A DNA stretch of 64,000 bases from Pararheinheimera marina. Lineage in GTDB: Bacteria; Pseudomonadota; Gammaproteobacteria; Enterobacterales; Alteromonadaceae. Below the pieces are notes generated by a model, which saw nothing but the letters and a program-made list of their open reading frames with translations, was not told the DNA's origin and made no database searches. Positions 1 through 8,512 of the stretch are shown here, piece after piece; position 1 is the stretch's first letter; the number at the start of each line of letters is the position of its first letter. The DNA lies in contig NZ_JBHSGB010000006.1 in NCBI RefSeq assembly GCF_042654345.1, positions 434,001 through 498,000 on the forward strand, given 5' to 3'. Position numbers and translations under genes: made by a program.

Positions 1-1
1 C

Positions 2-742
2 CTGCTGCTATGCAACACCATGGCCAACGAAGAAATGGAACAGAGCTACGCGCGGATGGTGCATACCTCGCAAGCCGATGGCCTTATTCAGCTTCGGGCG
101 TTTAACCCCTTTACCGGTCTGGAACTGGCCGCCGATCAGCCACTGCCTATGGTCAACGCCTGTGAAGTGCTGGACCGCATCCGCTGTCCGACCGTGCTGC
201 TCGACAACAAAGCGGCCGCTTATGCCATGACCGAGCATCTGCTGGGCCTGGGCCATCGCCGTATTGCGATGATCAAAGGCCCGCCGCGCAGCCCGCTGAC
301 CCGCGACCGGGTGGCTGGTTATAAAGAAGCCCTGAGCGAGGCAGGGGTCGACTTTGATGAAAGCCTGCTAAGCCCGGGTAATTTCAGCCTGGCATCAGGA
401 CAAAAAGCCGCCGCTGAACTGATGGCATTGCCGCAGCCACCCACCGCTATTTTCTGTGAAAACGATGAAATGGCGATTGGCGCGCTGCAACAGCTGAAAC
501 AGCTGGGCCTGCGGGTGCCGCAGGACGTTTCAGTGGCAGGTTTTGACGACATTGCCTTTGCCGCGTACAGCGAACCGCCGCTGACCACCATAGCGCAACC
601 GGCGGAAGAATTTGGCAGTACCTCGGTCAGTTTACTGATCGATTTAATTGAAGGCAGGCTGGGCAAAGCCCCCAAAGTCATACTGCCTTTTGATTTGATA
701 GAACGTGCCAGTACGGGCCCTGCCCCGGGGCACCTAACCTAA
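2..742 (+). CDS. LacI-family transcriptional regulator, 5' end outside the window
   Basis: This is the ligand-binding part of a LacI/GalR repressor; the DNA-binding helix-turn-helix lies before the window starts. The frame is open from base 2, and the internal ATG at 20 is not the true start because the preceding residues (LLLCNT) fit the periplasmic-binding-protein-like fold. Typical late motifs are visible: a ‘TAIFCENDEMAIGAL’ stretch, ‘VPQDVSVAGFDDI’ and ‘PPLTTIAQP’. It ends 10 bp before a Tat-exported sugar isomerase-like gene on the same strand, so the two are probably one operon and the effector is probably a sugar or sugar derivative. The ligand cannot be named. Confidence 0.93.
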   Translation: MLLCNTMANEEMEQSYARMVHTSQADGLIQLRAFNPFTGLELAADQPLPMVNACEVLDRIRCPTVLLDNKAAAYAMTEHLLGLGHRRIAMIKGPPRSPLTRDRVAGYKEALSEAGVDFDESLLSPGNFSLASGQKAAAELMALPQPPTAIFCENDEMAIGALQQLKQLGLRVPQDVSVAGFDDIAFAAYSEPPLTTIAQPAEEFGSTSVSLLIDLIEGRLGKAPKVILPFDLIERASTGPAPGHLT

Positions 743-752
743 GGAAAGCAGC

Positions 753-1628
753 ATGAACAACGCTTTGTCTCCGCCATCTTTGCAAGACCCGTCCAGACGT
801 AAATTATTGAAATACAGCCTGTTGGGTTTAGGCACCGCCGCTTTGGCTTCACCATTAAGCCAAGCCTTCGCAGGCAGCCCCGCTCACAAACTGCAGGCGG
901 GTCTGCAGCTGTACACTGTGCGTGACCTGATGGGTCAGAGTGTGGCCGACACCCTGAAGCTGGTGGCCGGTATTGGTTACAAAGAAGTGGAATTTGCCGG
1001 CTACTTTAATCTGAAAGCCAAAGAAATCCGCCAGATCCTCGACAGTGAAGGCTTAACAGCGCCATCGGCTCACGTGCCACTGGAGGTGCTGCAGGCTCAG
1101 CTGGACCAAGTGATTGAGGATGCGAAAATCGTGGGTCACCACTTTATTGTGCTGCCTTATCTGACCGAGCCACAGCGTCAGACCATCGACCAGTACAAAT
1201 CCTATGCCGCCTTTTTAAACAAAGCCGGTGAAGCCTGTAAAAAAGCCGGCCTGCAAATGGCCTACCACAACCATGATTTCGAGTTTCAGCCAATCAATGG
1301 CCAGGTGCCTTACGATATTCTGCTGAAAGAAACCGACGCAGACCTGGTGAAACTGGAGCTGGACCTGTTCTGGACCATTAAAGCTGGCTTAAGCCCGCTG
1401 CAATTGTTTGAACGTGCACCAGGCCGTTTTGCGATGTGGCACGTCAAAGACATGAGCCAGAAAGGCGACATGGTCGATGTCGGCACCGGGGTGATTGATT
1501 TCGCGCCTATTATCGCCAAAGGTGAACTGGCTGGCGTCAAACATGCCTTTATCGAACACGACAACAGCGATAACCGCGTGCGCACCATCAAACAAGGCTT
1601 TGACTCACTGTCCAAACTGCTGAAGTAA
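753..1628 (+). CDS. Tat-exported sugar phosphate isomerase/epimerase-like TIM-barrel protein
   Basis: A 291-residue protein of the xylose isomerase-like TIM-barrel superfamily (AP endonuclease family 2 fold). The N-terminus has a twin-arginine signal (SRRKLLKYSLLGLGTA) followed by a cleavage-like ASPLSQAFAG segment, so the folded protein is probably exported to the periplasm. Barrel motifs include LQLYTVRD near residue 52, a YHNHDFEF metal-site strand near 172, ELDLFW near 202, and HVKD and EHD late in the protein. The ATG follows a GGAAAG ribosome site. It is co-directional with the LacI gene just upstream. Family members act on sugars or keto-sugars; the substrate is not deducible. Periplasmic location is inferred from the signal. 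Confidence 0.88.
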   Translation: MNNALSPPSLQDPSRRKLLKYSLLGLGTAALASPLSQAFAGSPAHKLQAGLQLYTVRDLMGQSVADTLKLVAGIGYKEVEFAGYFNLKAKEIRQILDSEGLTAPSAHVPLEVLQAQLDQVIEDAKIVGHHFIVLPYLTEPQRQTIDQYKSYAAFLNKAGEACKKAGLQMAYHNHDFEFQPINGQVPYDILLKETDADLVKLELDLFWTIKAGLSPLQLFERAPGRFAMWHVKDMSQKGDMVDVGTGVIDFAPIIAKGELAGVKHAFIEHDNSDNRVRTIKQGFDSLSKLLK

Positions 1629-1666
1629 CCTACCCTGCTTCACTCCCTTTGGGGTCAAATCTCTGT

Positions 1667-1718
1667 GGGGTCAGGTCTTGAATTTTGCATTGAAACGCAA
1701 AATTCAAGACCTGACCCC
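1667..1718 (+). repeat. REP-like 52-bp perfect palindrome, copy 1
   Basis: Two 22-bp arms, beginning GGGGTCAGGTCTTG and ending with its complement, enclose an 8-nt asymmetric loop ATTGAAAC. The arms pair perfectly. A partial head (GGGGTCA) lies just upstream at 1651. Copies 2 and 3 are at 7324 and 8513. The head GGGGTCAGG resembles REP elements mobilised by REP-associated tyrosine transposases (from memory of the family); no such transposase gene is present here. Confidence 0.85.
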
Positions 1719-1768
1719 AGCTTTATCTGTTTATTTAATGCCCAACCTTGACGAACTGAATTTTCAGA

Positions 1769-1784
1769 GGTAAAACGATTAAGT
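1769..1784 (+). promoter_or_regulatory. Probable LacI-family operator, distal site
   Basis: The 16-mer GGTAAAACGATTAAGT is centred on CG at 1776-1777 and matches 13 of 16 positions of the near-perfect palindrome at 1882-1897. It lies about 137 bp before the TBDR start. Two spaced operators would fit LacI-type looping or cooperative repression. The pairing with the LacI gene at 7385-8428 is inferred from the third copy near that gene. Confidence 0.62.
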
Positions 1785-1881
1785 GCGGTTGAATTTAATT
1801 CATCTCACACGACAATAAAGCGACTCCATAGCCCATAAACCAGAGCGGCAAAACAGGATGTTGCTTTTTTTACGCAAAAGA

Positions 1882-1897
1882 ACTTAAACGATTAAGT
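1882..1897 (+). promoter_or_regulatory. Probable LacI-family operator, proximal site
   Basis: ACTTAAACGATTAAGT pairs in 7 of 8 symmetric positions around a central CG, the classic even LacI-family operator layout. It sits 24 bp upstream of the TBDR ATG, where bound repressor would block initiation. The same core recurs at 1769 and, in reverse orientation, at 7287 upstream of the MFS gene. Confidence 0.72.
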
Positions 1898-1920
1898 CAA
1901 GCTCGACAGGGGGCATTTAA

Positions 1921-4395
1921 ATGTTCAAGCAACAGAAAGTTTCAGTCGCGGTACGCCAGGTGTTATTGGCGTCTGGTTTATTGGTCACAGTGCCTGTGAT
2001 GGCGCAGGACAACAGCGCCGCAGAGGCCAGCAAAGACAAAGAAGAAAAAGCCTTTGAAACCATTGTGGTCACCGGCAGTGTGCCCGGTCGTACCCAGATT
2101 GAATCGGCGATTGCGGTCACCACAGTCGACGCCGAAATGATTAAAGATTTCCAGCCGAGCTCTGAGTCGGAAGTATTCCGCATGATCCCGGGTATTCAGG
2201 TGTCCGGCACAGCTGGCCCTGGCGGTAACTCCAATATCGCAGTGCGCGGGTTGCCAGTGGCCACCGGCGGCTCGCCTTTTGTCCAAATTCAGGAAGACGG
2301 CCTGCCGACTGTGCTGTTTGGCGATATGAACTTTGGTAACAATGACTACTGGACCCGTTTTGATTCCAGCGTTGATCGGGTGGAAGGGGTCCGCGGCGGC
2401 ACCGCCGGCACTTTCTCGTCACAATCTCCGGGCGCCATCATTAACTACATCAGCAACTACGGCGAAGTCGAAGGCGGCTTGCTGCGCCTGACCACTGGCC
2501 TTGGGTATGACGAAAAGAAACTCGATTTCCGTCAGGGCGGTGCCCTGAGCGACAACGTCAATTACCACCTGGGCGGCTATGTCAAACAAGGCAAAGGTCC
2601 ACTGGACGCCGGTTTTAATGTCAGTGAAAGTGCGCAAATCAAAGCGAACCTGACCAAGTACTTTGGCGACGCCAACTATGTGCGTTTTTTGGTGAAAGTG
2701 GCCGACACTCAGGAACCGAACTACACGGGCGCTCCTGCACTGGCCGACTACGATGGCCATAGTTTCAGTAACCTGCGGCCCTACCCTGGTTTTGATGGTC
2801 GCAGCCAGTCCAATTACTCCATTCACAATCAGGAATTTATGATTGTAAACCGCAGTGGCGATTTGGAGCGGGTGGAGATGAGTGGCATCACCACCGAAGC
2901 TCTGGCGCTGGGTAACGAACTGCATTACGAGTTCAGCAACAACCTGGTGCTGGACAACAAAATGCGCTGGACCGATATGAGCGGTGGTTTTACCTCGCCT
3001 TTCCTTAATGTGGTCAGCACCAGCAGTGTCATTGGTTCCAGCCTGAATGGCGCCACAGTCGGTTCTATTCGTTATGCCAATGGCCCACTGGCCGGAACCT
3101 TGTACGATCAGGACTACCTGAACAACAACACCAATGTGCATACCAGCATGCGTGACGTCGGCAGCTTTGTGAATGACCTGGCCTTGTCAAAAGAATACGA
3201 ACTGGGCGATCAGCTCGTCACAGCCCGCGCTGGTTATTTCTATATGAACCAGAATATTGCGTCAGACTGGCACACCAACCGCACCTTCTCGGAACTGAGC
3301 GGTAACAACCCGGCCATGCTGGAGCTGTTTGACACCTCAGGCAATCAGCTGACCGCCAACGGCATTGCGGGCTTTAACAACAACTGGGGCAGTTGCTGTG
3401 CCCGCGACTATGATCTGGCCTATACAGACACAGCCCCCTATCTGGCGCTGGATTTAGACAATGACCTTTTTACGCTGGATGCCAGTGTGCGCCGCGATAC
3501 GGTGGACGCGTCCGGTTGGGCACTCTCAGGTGGCTCCGAATTCAGCACGCTGGTGTCTGGGGTGGCCATTCCGACCATCATCGCCAATGGCAGTCAGGAG
3601 AACCTGGATTATTCGGTCAGCTACAGCTCCTGGACAGTCGGTGGTCTGTACAAACTGAATGAAGACACCAGCTTCTTTACCCGTGCCTCCAAAGGTGGCC
3701 GCTTTAATGCTGACCGTCAGATTGCGTCCGGTAAAATCAATGCAGACGGCTCGTTAAACCAGGCCGGACAGACAGCGGCAGTGGACTTTGTGCACCAGTA
3801 CGAACTGGGTGTGAAACGCCGTGGCGATGTGTTGGATGGCTACTACAGCCTGGAACTGACGTTATTAAAAGGCGACTTCAAACAAAGCACCTATGAGTTG
3901 TCAGCCACCTTGTGCGGCGGTGCCGGCGGTTGTGTGATTGACGCTGAGTACAAATCACAGGGCGCAGAAATCCTGGGTACCTTAAGGTTGGGCGATTTCT
4001 CGCTGGTCGGTAATGCCACCTACTCAGATGCCGAGAAAAAATCAGCAGGGTCCAGCAGCTGGGTGCGTGCCGACGGTATTCCGGATCTGATTTACACCCT
4101 GTCGTCCAACTACCATATCAATGACCAGTGGATCACCGGCCTGAATGTGACCGGCCAGACCACCGCTATTGACGGTGCAGGCAATGAATACCCTTCCAAC
4201 TACACCTTAGGGGCCAACCTGAAATACAGCCCAACTGACAATTTGCAGTTTGGCTTGCAGGTATACAACCTGACCGACGAATTTGATATTCGCGGCAGTG
4301 GTGGCGTGGCCGACGCCAGCGTCAGTCCGACGGTGATTTCTGGTGGGCCAGTGATTGGACGCACTGTGAATTTATCAGTTACCTTAAGTTATTAA
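1921..4395 (+). CDS. TonB-dependent outer-membrane receptor
   Basis: An 824-residue outer-membrane active transporter driven by TonB-ExbB-ExbD. A signal peptide (residues 1 to about 28, ending VPVMAQ) precedes a TonB-box-like FETIVVTGS, a plug domain with the PGIQV and SNIAVRGLP motifs, and a beta-barrel ending in an aromatic residue (…NLSVTLSY). No N-terminal signalling domain is seen, so it does not look like a sigma/anti-sigma transducer. It has two putative LacI operators upstream and is followed after 50 bp by a halogenase-like flavoprotein. The regulator, MFS partner and neighbouring sugar isomerase suggest a carbohydrate or related nutrient, but the ligand is unknown. Confidence 0.93.
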   Translation: MFKQQKVSVAVRQVLLASGLLVTVPVMAQDNSAAEASKDKEEKAFETIVVTGSVPGRTQIESAIAVTTVDAEMIKDFQPSSESEVFRMIPGIQVSGTAGPGGNSNIAVRGLPVATGGSPFVQIQEDGLPTVLFGDMNFGNNDYWTRFDSSVDRVEGVRGGTAGTFSSQSPGAIINYISNYGEVEGGLLRLTTGLGYDEKKLDFRQGGALSDNVNYHLGGYVKQGKGPLDAGFNVSESAQIKANLTKYFGDANYVRFLVKVADTQEPNYTGAPALADYDGHSFSNLRPYPGFDGRSQSNYSIHNQEFMIVNRSGDLERVEMSGITTEALALGNELHYEFSNNLVLDNKMRWTDMSGGFTSPFLNVVSTSSVIGSSLNGATVGSIRYANGPLAGTLYDQDYLNNNTNVHTSMRDVGSFVNDLALSKEYELGDQLVTARAGYFYMNQNIASDWHTNRTFSELSGNNPAMLELFDTSGNQLTANGIAGFNNNWGSCCARDYDLAYTDTAPYLALDLDNDLFTLDASVRRDTVDASGWALSGGSEFSTLVSGVAIPTIIANGSQENLDYSVSYSSWTVGGLYKLNEDTSFFTRASKGGRFNADRQIASGKINADGSLNQAGQTAAVDFVHQYELGVKRRGDVLDGYYSLELTLLKGDFKQSTYELSATLCGGAGGCVIDAEYKSQGAEILGTLRLGDFSLVGNATYSDAEKKSAGSSSWVRADGIPDLIYTLSSNYHINDQWITGLNVTGQTTAIDGAGNEYPSNYTLGANLKYSPTDNLQFGLQVYNLTDEFDIRGSGGVADASVSPTVISGGPVIGRTVNLSVTLSY

Positions 4396-4403
4396 CCTAA
4401 CCA

Positions 4404-4425
4404 AAGCCGGGTTCGCCCGGCTTTT
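4404..4425 (+). terminator. UUCG-loop hairpin between TBDR and halogenase-like gene
   Basis: Eight-base-pair stem AAGCCGGG / CCCGGCTT closed by a TTCG tetraloop and followed by a short T run. It begins 8 bp after the TBDR stop. The short T tract suggests partial termination, or protection of the upstream transcript, rather than a full stop before the downstream gene. Confidence 0.7.
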
Positions 4426-4445
4426 CCGTTAATCCGCAGGTCAGC

Positions 4446-5951
4446 ATGAATTCAAACGCCATAAGTTCAGTACTGATTGTCGGTGGCGGCACGGCAGGCT
4501 GGATGACAGCAGCGGCGCTGGCCAATGCCTTACCGCAGGGCTGCCGCATTGCTCTGGTGGAATCCGAAGACATTGGCAGTGTCGGTGTTGGCGAAGCCAC
4601 CATTCCACCGATCCGGCTGTTTAACCAAAGCCTCGGGATCGATGAACACGACTTTATCAAAGCCACCCAAGGCAGCTTTAAACTCGGCATTGAGTTTGTG
4701 AACTGGGGCTGCCGTGGCCAGCGTTATTTCCACCCATTTGGCAGTTACGGCCGTCAGTTCGATGTGGTGAATTTTCATCACCATTGGTGGCAAGCCCGAC
4801 AGCAAGGCAAAGCCGACAACCTGGAGCAGTACTCCATGGCCTGGCAGGCGGCGCAGGCCGGCAAATTCGCCCCGCCTGTGGCCGAACCCAGATCAGTGCT
4901 GTCGACCCATGATTACGCTTACCACTTTGACGCCGGCCTTTACGCCCGCTACTTGCGCCGTTACGCCGAACAACGTGGCGTCGCACGCATTGAAGGCAAA
5001 ATAACCGCAGTGCAGCAACAGCCAGAAAACGGTCATATCCGTGCCGTGCAGTTGGAGTCAGGTGCTGTGCTGGACGCCGAGCTTTTTATCGACTGCTCGG
5101 GTTTTCGTGGCCTGTTAATTGAACAAAGCCTGCAAACCGGTTATGAAGACTGGTCGCACTGGCTGCCCTGCAACAGTGCTTGGGCTGTGCCTTCAGAGCG
5201 CGGGGACTTTACACCTTACACCCGCTCCACCGCCTTATCGGCCGGCTGGTGCTGGCGTATTCCACTGCAACACCGTACAGGCAACGGCCAGGTGTTTTGC
5301 AGCAGTTTTATCGAGCCACAGCAAGCCGCCGACCAATTGCTGCAGCAGCTGGATGGCGAAGCGCTGGCAGAGCCGCGCCAGCTGAACTTTGTCACCGGAC
5401 GCCGCAAGCTGTTCTGGAATAAAAATGTGGTGGCTATTGGCCTGTCCAGTGGCTTTCTGGAACCGCTGGAATCCACCAGTATTCATTTGATCCAGGCTGG
5501 CATTGCCAAATTGCTGGCACTGTTTCCGGACACCAGTTTCAGCCCCTTATTACGGGATGAATACAACCGTATTGCCATTCGGGAAATGGAAAATATCCGC
5601 GATTTTGTTATTTTGCATTACAAGCTGACCCAGCGCGACGACAGCGAACTCTGGCGTTATTGCGCCGAGATGCAGGTGCCTGATCCATTGCAGTACCGCA
5701 TTGAACTGTTCCGTCAGTACGGCCGCCTGGTTCCCGGCGAGCTGGATTTATTCGGCAACACCAGCTGGCTGGCAGTGCATATAGGCCAGAACAACCTGCC
5801 ACAGCAAAGCGATATGCTGCTGAATTACAGGCCTGTGCAAGGCAGTGATTATCTGGCGAAAATGCGCCAGGCGATGCAACAGGCAGTGCAACAACTCCCT
5901 TCACATCAAGACTACATTAACCAATACTGCAAAGCAGAACCGGCGCCTTAG
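4446..5951 (+). CDS. Flavin-dependent tryptophan halogenase-like protein
   Basis: A 501-residue FAD-dependent halogenase-family protein (PrnA-like). The FAD-binding GGGTAGW motif is at residues 13-19. The diagnostic WxWxIP motif is W268-C-W270-R-I272-P273. The catalytic lysine of PrnA (Lys79) is matched by K79 in SFKLG, and the PLES motif places E342-S343 at the PrnA Glu346-Ser347 position, so the chemistry appears intact. It lies 50 bp after a TBDR, and no flavin reductase is adjacent. Such genes are common beside TBDRs in Caulobacter, Xanthomonas and Alteromonadales, where their substrate is unknown; halogenation has not been shown for most. Calling it a true tryptophan halogenase would be over-reading. 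Confidence 0.88.
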   Translation: MNSNAISSVLIVGGGTAGWMTAAALANALPQGCRIALVESEDIGSVGVGEATIPPIRLFNQSLGIDEHDFIKATQGSFKLGIEFVNWGCRGQRYFHPFGSYGRQFDVVNFHHHWWQARQQGKADNLEQYSMAWQAAQAGKFAPPVAEPRSVLSTHDYAYHFDAGLYARYLRRYAEQRGVARIEGKITAVQQQPENGHIRAVQLESGAVLDAELFIDCSGFRGLLIEQSLQTGYEDWSHWLPCNSAWAVPSERGDFTPYTRSTALSAGWCWRIPLQHRTGNGQVFCSSFIEPQQAADQLLQQLDGEALAEPRQLNFVTGRRKLFWNKNVVAIGLSSGFLEPLESTSIHLIQAGIAKLLALFPDTSFSPLLRDEYNRIAIREMENIRDFVILHYKLTQRDDSELWRYCAEMQVPDPLQYRIELFRQYGRLVPGELDLFGNTSWLAVHIGQNNLPQQSDMLLNYRPVQGSDYLAKMRQAMQQAVQQLPSHQDYINQYCKAEPAP

Positions 5952-5979
5952 CGCCGCTGCGGTTTCTCAAAACGAAGAC

Positions 5980-7206
5980 TTAATGGGTCTGCTGCAGCCT
6001 TGCTGCAGCAGGCTGCTTCAGGTAGTTCCACCATAAGCCGAGGCACAATAGCCCGGCAAAGCCGGTTGCCAGATAAAAGCCATACCGCACATCGCCCAAG
6101 GCGTCACCGACCATGCCCATCAGCAAAGGCCCAAGGGCAGCGGCCAGCGCGGTAAAGGCTAAAATCAGCCCGGCCGCTGCGCCATGTTGGTCGCGACGAA
6201 AACAACTGATGCCTTTGGAATTCAGTGTCGGGTACATCATCGACATAAAGAGGCCACTGGCCGGCATCAGCCACAAAGCCCAACTCACGCCCTGCCACAT
6301 ACTCAGCGCAAAGCAGAGGAAAATCGCGCTGCCAAACCAGGCCAGCAGCACAGTCCAGTCGAACTTCAGCAACAGGTACTCCGCTAGAAAACGTCCGGCG
6401 GTGCGCAGCACAAAAAATAAGGTAATGGCGTGAGTCGCCAACAAGGCTTGTTGACCGTCATAGCTTTGCAGCAAGGTCGGCAACCAGACAAAAATAGCCA
6501 CTTCAGTCGCCACATAACAGGCAATCGCCAGCGAAAACCACAACGCGTAGGGGTCTTTCACCAGTTTGAGGCTTTGCCAGATGGAGCTTTGCGGCTGCGG
6601 CTGGTAGGCCGGGTACTCCAGCCGGGCGGCAATTAACAGCAGCACGGCACAGATAAAACCAGCCAGCAGATAGAGCTGAGTCCAACCCAATTGTGCGGCT
6701 ATTAGCATACCGACGAAGGCCGGCCCCGCTATCGCTCCCAAACCGAAAAAACCTTCAACTCTGTTCATTAGTCGGGTATGGCTGTGGCTATCAGCACTGA
6801 CATCGCCTACCAGCGCTAAAGCGCCGGTTTTAAACAAACCAATCGCCAGCCCACTGACACCAAGCAGCAGCAGGTAAAACAGGAAATCTTCGCCAAACAC
6901 AAAAGCAACACAGGCCAAGGCGTACAGCGCCAGGCCGGAGAGGATCACTTTTTTCCGGCCAAAACGGTCTGCCAGCCGGCCAAGGAATAAACCGGACAAG
7001 CCAATAAACACCATAGGCACATAATGAAAGGCCGCCGCTTCGGTCAGGCTCAGCTGAAACTGCTGCACCACCTGCGGAATAATGACGCCGACTGCGTCTG
7101 TGGTCATCGCAAACACAAAAAACATCAGGCAGGTCATCCATTTCACCTGGCTGTAGGCGCTCGGTGCCATCGACACCTGCGCAGCAAGAGACTGGTTTTG
7201 TTGCAT
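5980..7206 (-). CDS. MFS transporter
   Basis: A 408-residue major facilitator protein with about 12 hydrophobic segments. The signature GRLADRFGRKKV lies in the loop between helices 2 and 3. The ATG follows an AGGGTAA site. It converges with the halogenase-like gene (29 bp between stops). A palindromic operator matching those before the TBDR lies about 80 bp upstream, tying it to the same putative LacI regulon. The likely role is inner-membrane uptake of the compound that the TBDR brings into the periplasm; the substrate is unknown. Its final codons contain a perfect 10-bp inverted repeat (CTGCTGCAGC) that could act as a hairpin in either direction. Confidence 0.9.
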   Translation of the reverse strand: MQQNQSLAAQVSMAPSAYSQVKWMTCLMFFVFAMTTDAVGVIIPQVVQQFQLSLTEAAAFHYVPMVFIGLSGLFLGRLADRFGRKKVILSGLALYALACVAFVFGEDFLFYLLLLGVSGLAIGLFKTGALALVGDVSADSHSHTRLMNRVEGFFGLGAIAGPAFVGMLIAAQLGWTQLYLLAGFICAVLLLIAARLEYPAYQPQPQSSIWQSLKLVKDPYALWFSLAIACYVATEVAIFVWLPTLLQSYDGQQALLATHAITLFFVLRTAGRFLAEYLLLKFDWTVLLAWFGSAIFLCFALSMWQGVSWALWLMPASGLFMSMMYPTLNSKGISCFRRDQHGAAAGLILAFTALAAALGPLLMGMVGDALGDVRYGFYLATGFAGLLCLGLWWNYLKQPAAARLQQTH

Positions 7207-7286
7207 CGTTTATTACCCTGTTGAGTGGCAAAAGCGGCGGTGACGCAGCCGCACTGATCTCTGATGGATCTTAATTTCAGCCTACA

Positions 7287-7302
7287 TCTGAATCGTTTAA
7301 GT
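7287..7302 (-). promoter_or_regulatory. Probable LacI-family operator upstream of the MFS gene
   Basis: Read on the minus strand the site is ACTTAAACGATTCAGA, matching 14 of 16 positions of the operator at 1882-1897 and sharing its CG centre. It is about 80 bp upstream of the MFS start and in the leader between the LacI and MFS genes. Confidence 0.68.
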
Positions 7303-7318
7303 TTCAATGAAAACTGTT

Positions 7319-7380
7319 AAAAAGGGGTCAGGTCTTGTATTTTGCATTGAAACGCAAAATACAAGACCTGACCCCTTTTT
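7319..7380 (-). repeat. REP-like palindrome, copy 2, extended by A5/T5 arms (terminator-like)
   Basis: The 52-bp core (7324-7375) has the same arms and the same ATTGAAAC loop as copy 1, except for an A-to-T change in one arm matched by a compensating T-to-A change in the other. Flanking A5 and T5 extend the perfect arms to 27 bp. The result is a strong stem followed by a U tract on both strands, immediately after the LacI stop codon, so it probably also works as that gene's terminator. Confidence 0.85.
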
Positions 7381-7384
7381 ACTA

Positions 7385-8428
7385 TTAGCAGCTTTGCCGT
7401 TGCATAAGTTCAGACGGCATCAGTAGGTCGGTTTGCAAATCACCGGCCAGCAAACGGCGCGCGGCGGTACGGCCTTTTTCGTCGCTATGCTGCGCTATGG
7501 TGGTCAGGCTTGGGTAAAAGCGTTCCGCTTCTTCGATGCCATCAAAGCCTACGACGACCAAGTCCTGTGGGATGGCAATACCCAGTTCACGTGCGACTGT
7601 CATTGCCGCCAGCGCTATGCGGTCGCTCATGCACAGCAACACCTGAGGCCGCGGAAACTGGGTTAAGGCTTCGCGGGCCGCCACCTGCGCAAAGTGATGG
7701 GTGTTTAATGGAATATGCCAGACACTTTGGGCTGGGATCTGCCGGCCATGTTTGTCAGCAGCCGCCAGATAGCCATCCAGCCGACGGCGGGAAATGGATT
7801 GTTCGGTGCCATACAGCTCGTCCGGCTGAATGCGACAGACCCGCTCTGAATCAATCAACCGCAGGCCTAACACCGCCACAGCGCCGTTTTTTTGCGCCAG
7901 TGCATGGCTGGCGATCTGCCGGGCTGCAGCGTAGTTGTCGACGTTGACGGCCGCCACCCCGGGTAAGTTGCAGTCGACACTAATCAGCGGCTTGCCGCTT
8001 TTCAAAATACGCTGCAATTGCTCATGGTTGCTCGGCGCCCCATACAAAATAAAACCATCGGGTAAGGCTTCTGCACTGCTGCAAGCGGTGTTATGCCGAC
8101 TCGACAACAGCAGCAAATCCATGCCCTGCTCCTGGATCACTTCCGCCACCCCTTTGATCAGCTGATTAGCCACCGGATCGCTGACCGAATACTCCAGGCT
8201 GTCGGACAGCAAAATAGCGATAATGCCGGATTTGCCGGTGCGTAAACTGCGGGCCGCTGCATTCGGGCCGTCGTAACCCAGCTCAGCACACTGCTGCAAA
8301 ATCTTTTGCCGCAGCTCTGGCGACAACTGATCGGGCCGGTTAAAGGCATTGGAGACAGTGGCGACAGAGACATTCAGCAGCGCCGCCACAGTTTTCAGAT
8401 TGAGTTTTTTAGCAGAAGCGGACGACAC
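7385..8428 (-). CDS. LacI-family transcriptional repressor of the TBDR/halogenase/MFS locus
   Basis: A 347-residue LacI/GalR repressor. The N-terminal helix-turn-helix (LKTVAALLNVSVATVSNAFN) and hinge (AARSLRTGKSG) are followed by a periplasmic-binding-like sensor domain with CMSDRIALAAM and VVVGFDGIEEAE. I chose the GTG at 8428 because AAGGA lies 8 nt before it; an in-frame GTG at 8452 adds eight residues. Three related CG-centred palindromes, before the TBDR and MFS genes, are the likely targets. Assignment to these sites rests on proximity and family operator style. The inducer is unknown, probably the imported substrate or a derivative. Confidence 0.92.
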   Translation of the reverse strand: MSSASAKKLNLKTVAALLNVSVATVSNAFNRPDQLSPELRQKILQQCAELGYDGPNAAARSLRTGKSGIIAILLSDSLEYSVSDPVANQLIKGVAEVIQEQGMDLLLLSSRHNTACSSAEALPDGFILYGAPSNHEQLQRILKSGKPLISVDCNLPGVAAVNVDNYAAARQIASHALAQKNGAVAVLGLRLIDSERVCRIQPDELYGTEQSISRRRLDGYLAAADKHGRQIPAQSVWHIPLNTHHFAQVAAREALTQFPRPQVLLCMSDRIALAAMTVARELGIAIPQDLVVVGFDGIEEAERFYPSLTTIAQHSDEKGRTAARRLLAGDLQTDLLMPSELMQRQSC

Positions 8429-8512
8429 GTCATCTGTCCTTATCAGGAACACAGTAGTTTCAATGCTTTATGATGCCTCTGATTTAGGCATATTACCAGC
8501 CTCGGGTCATTT

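Noticed and set aside
2419..3141. A 240-codon open frame on the minus strand
   Set aside because: It is antisense to the TBDR barrel; no family-like sequence.
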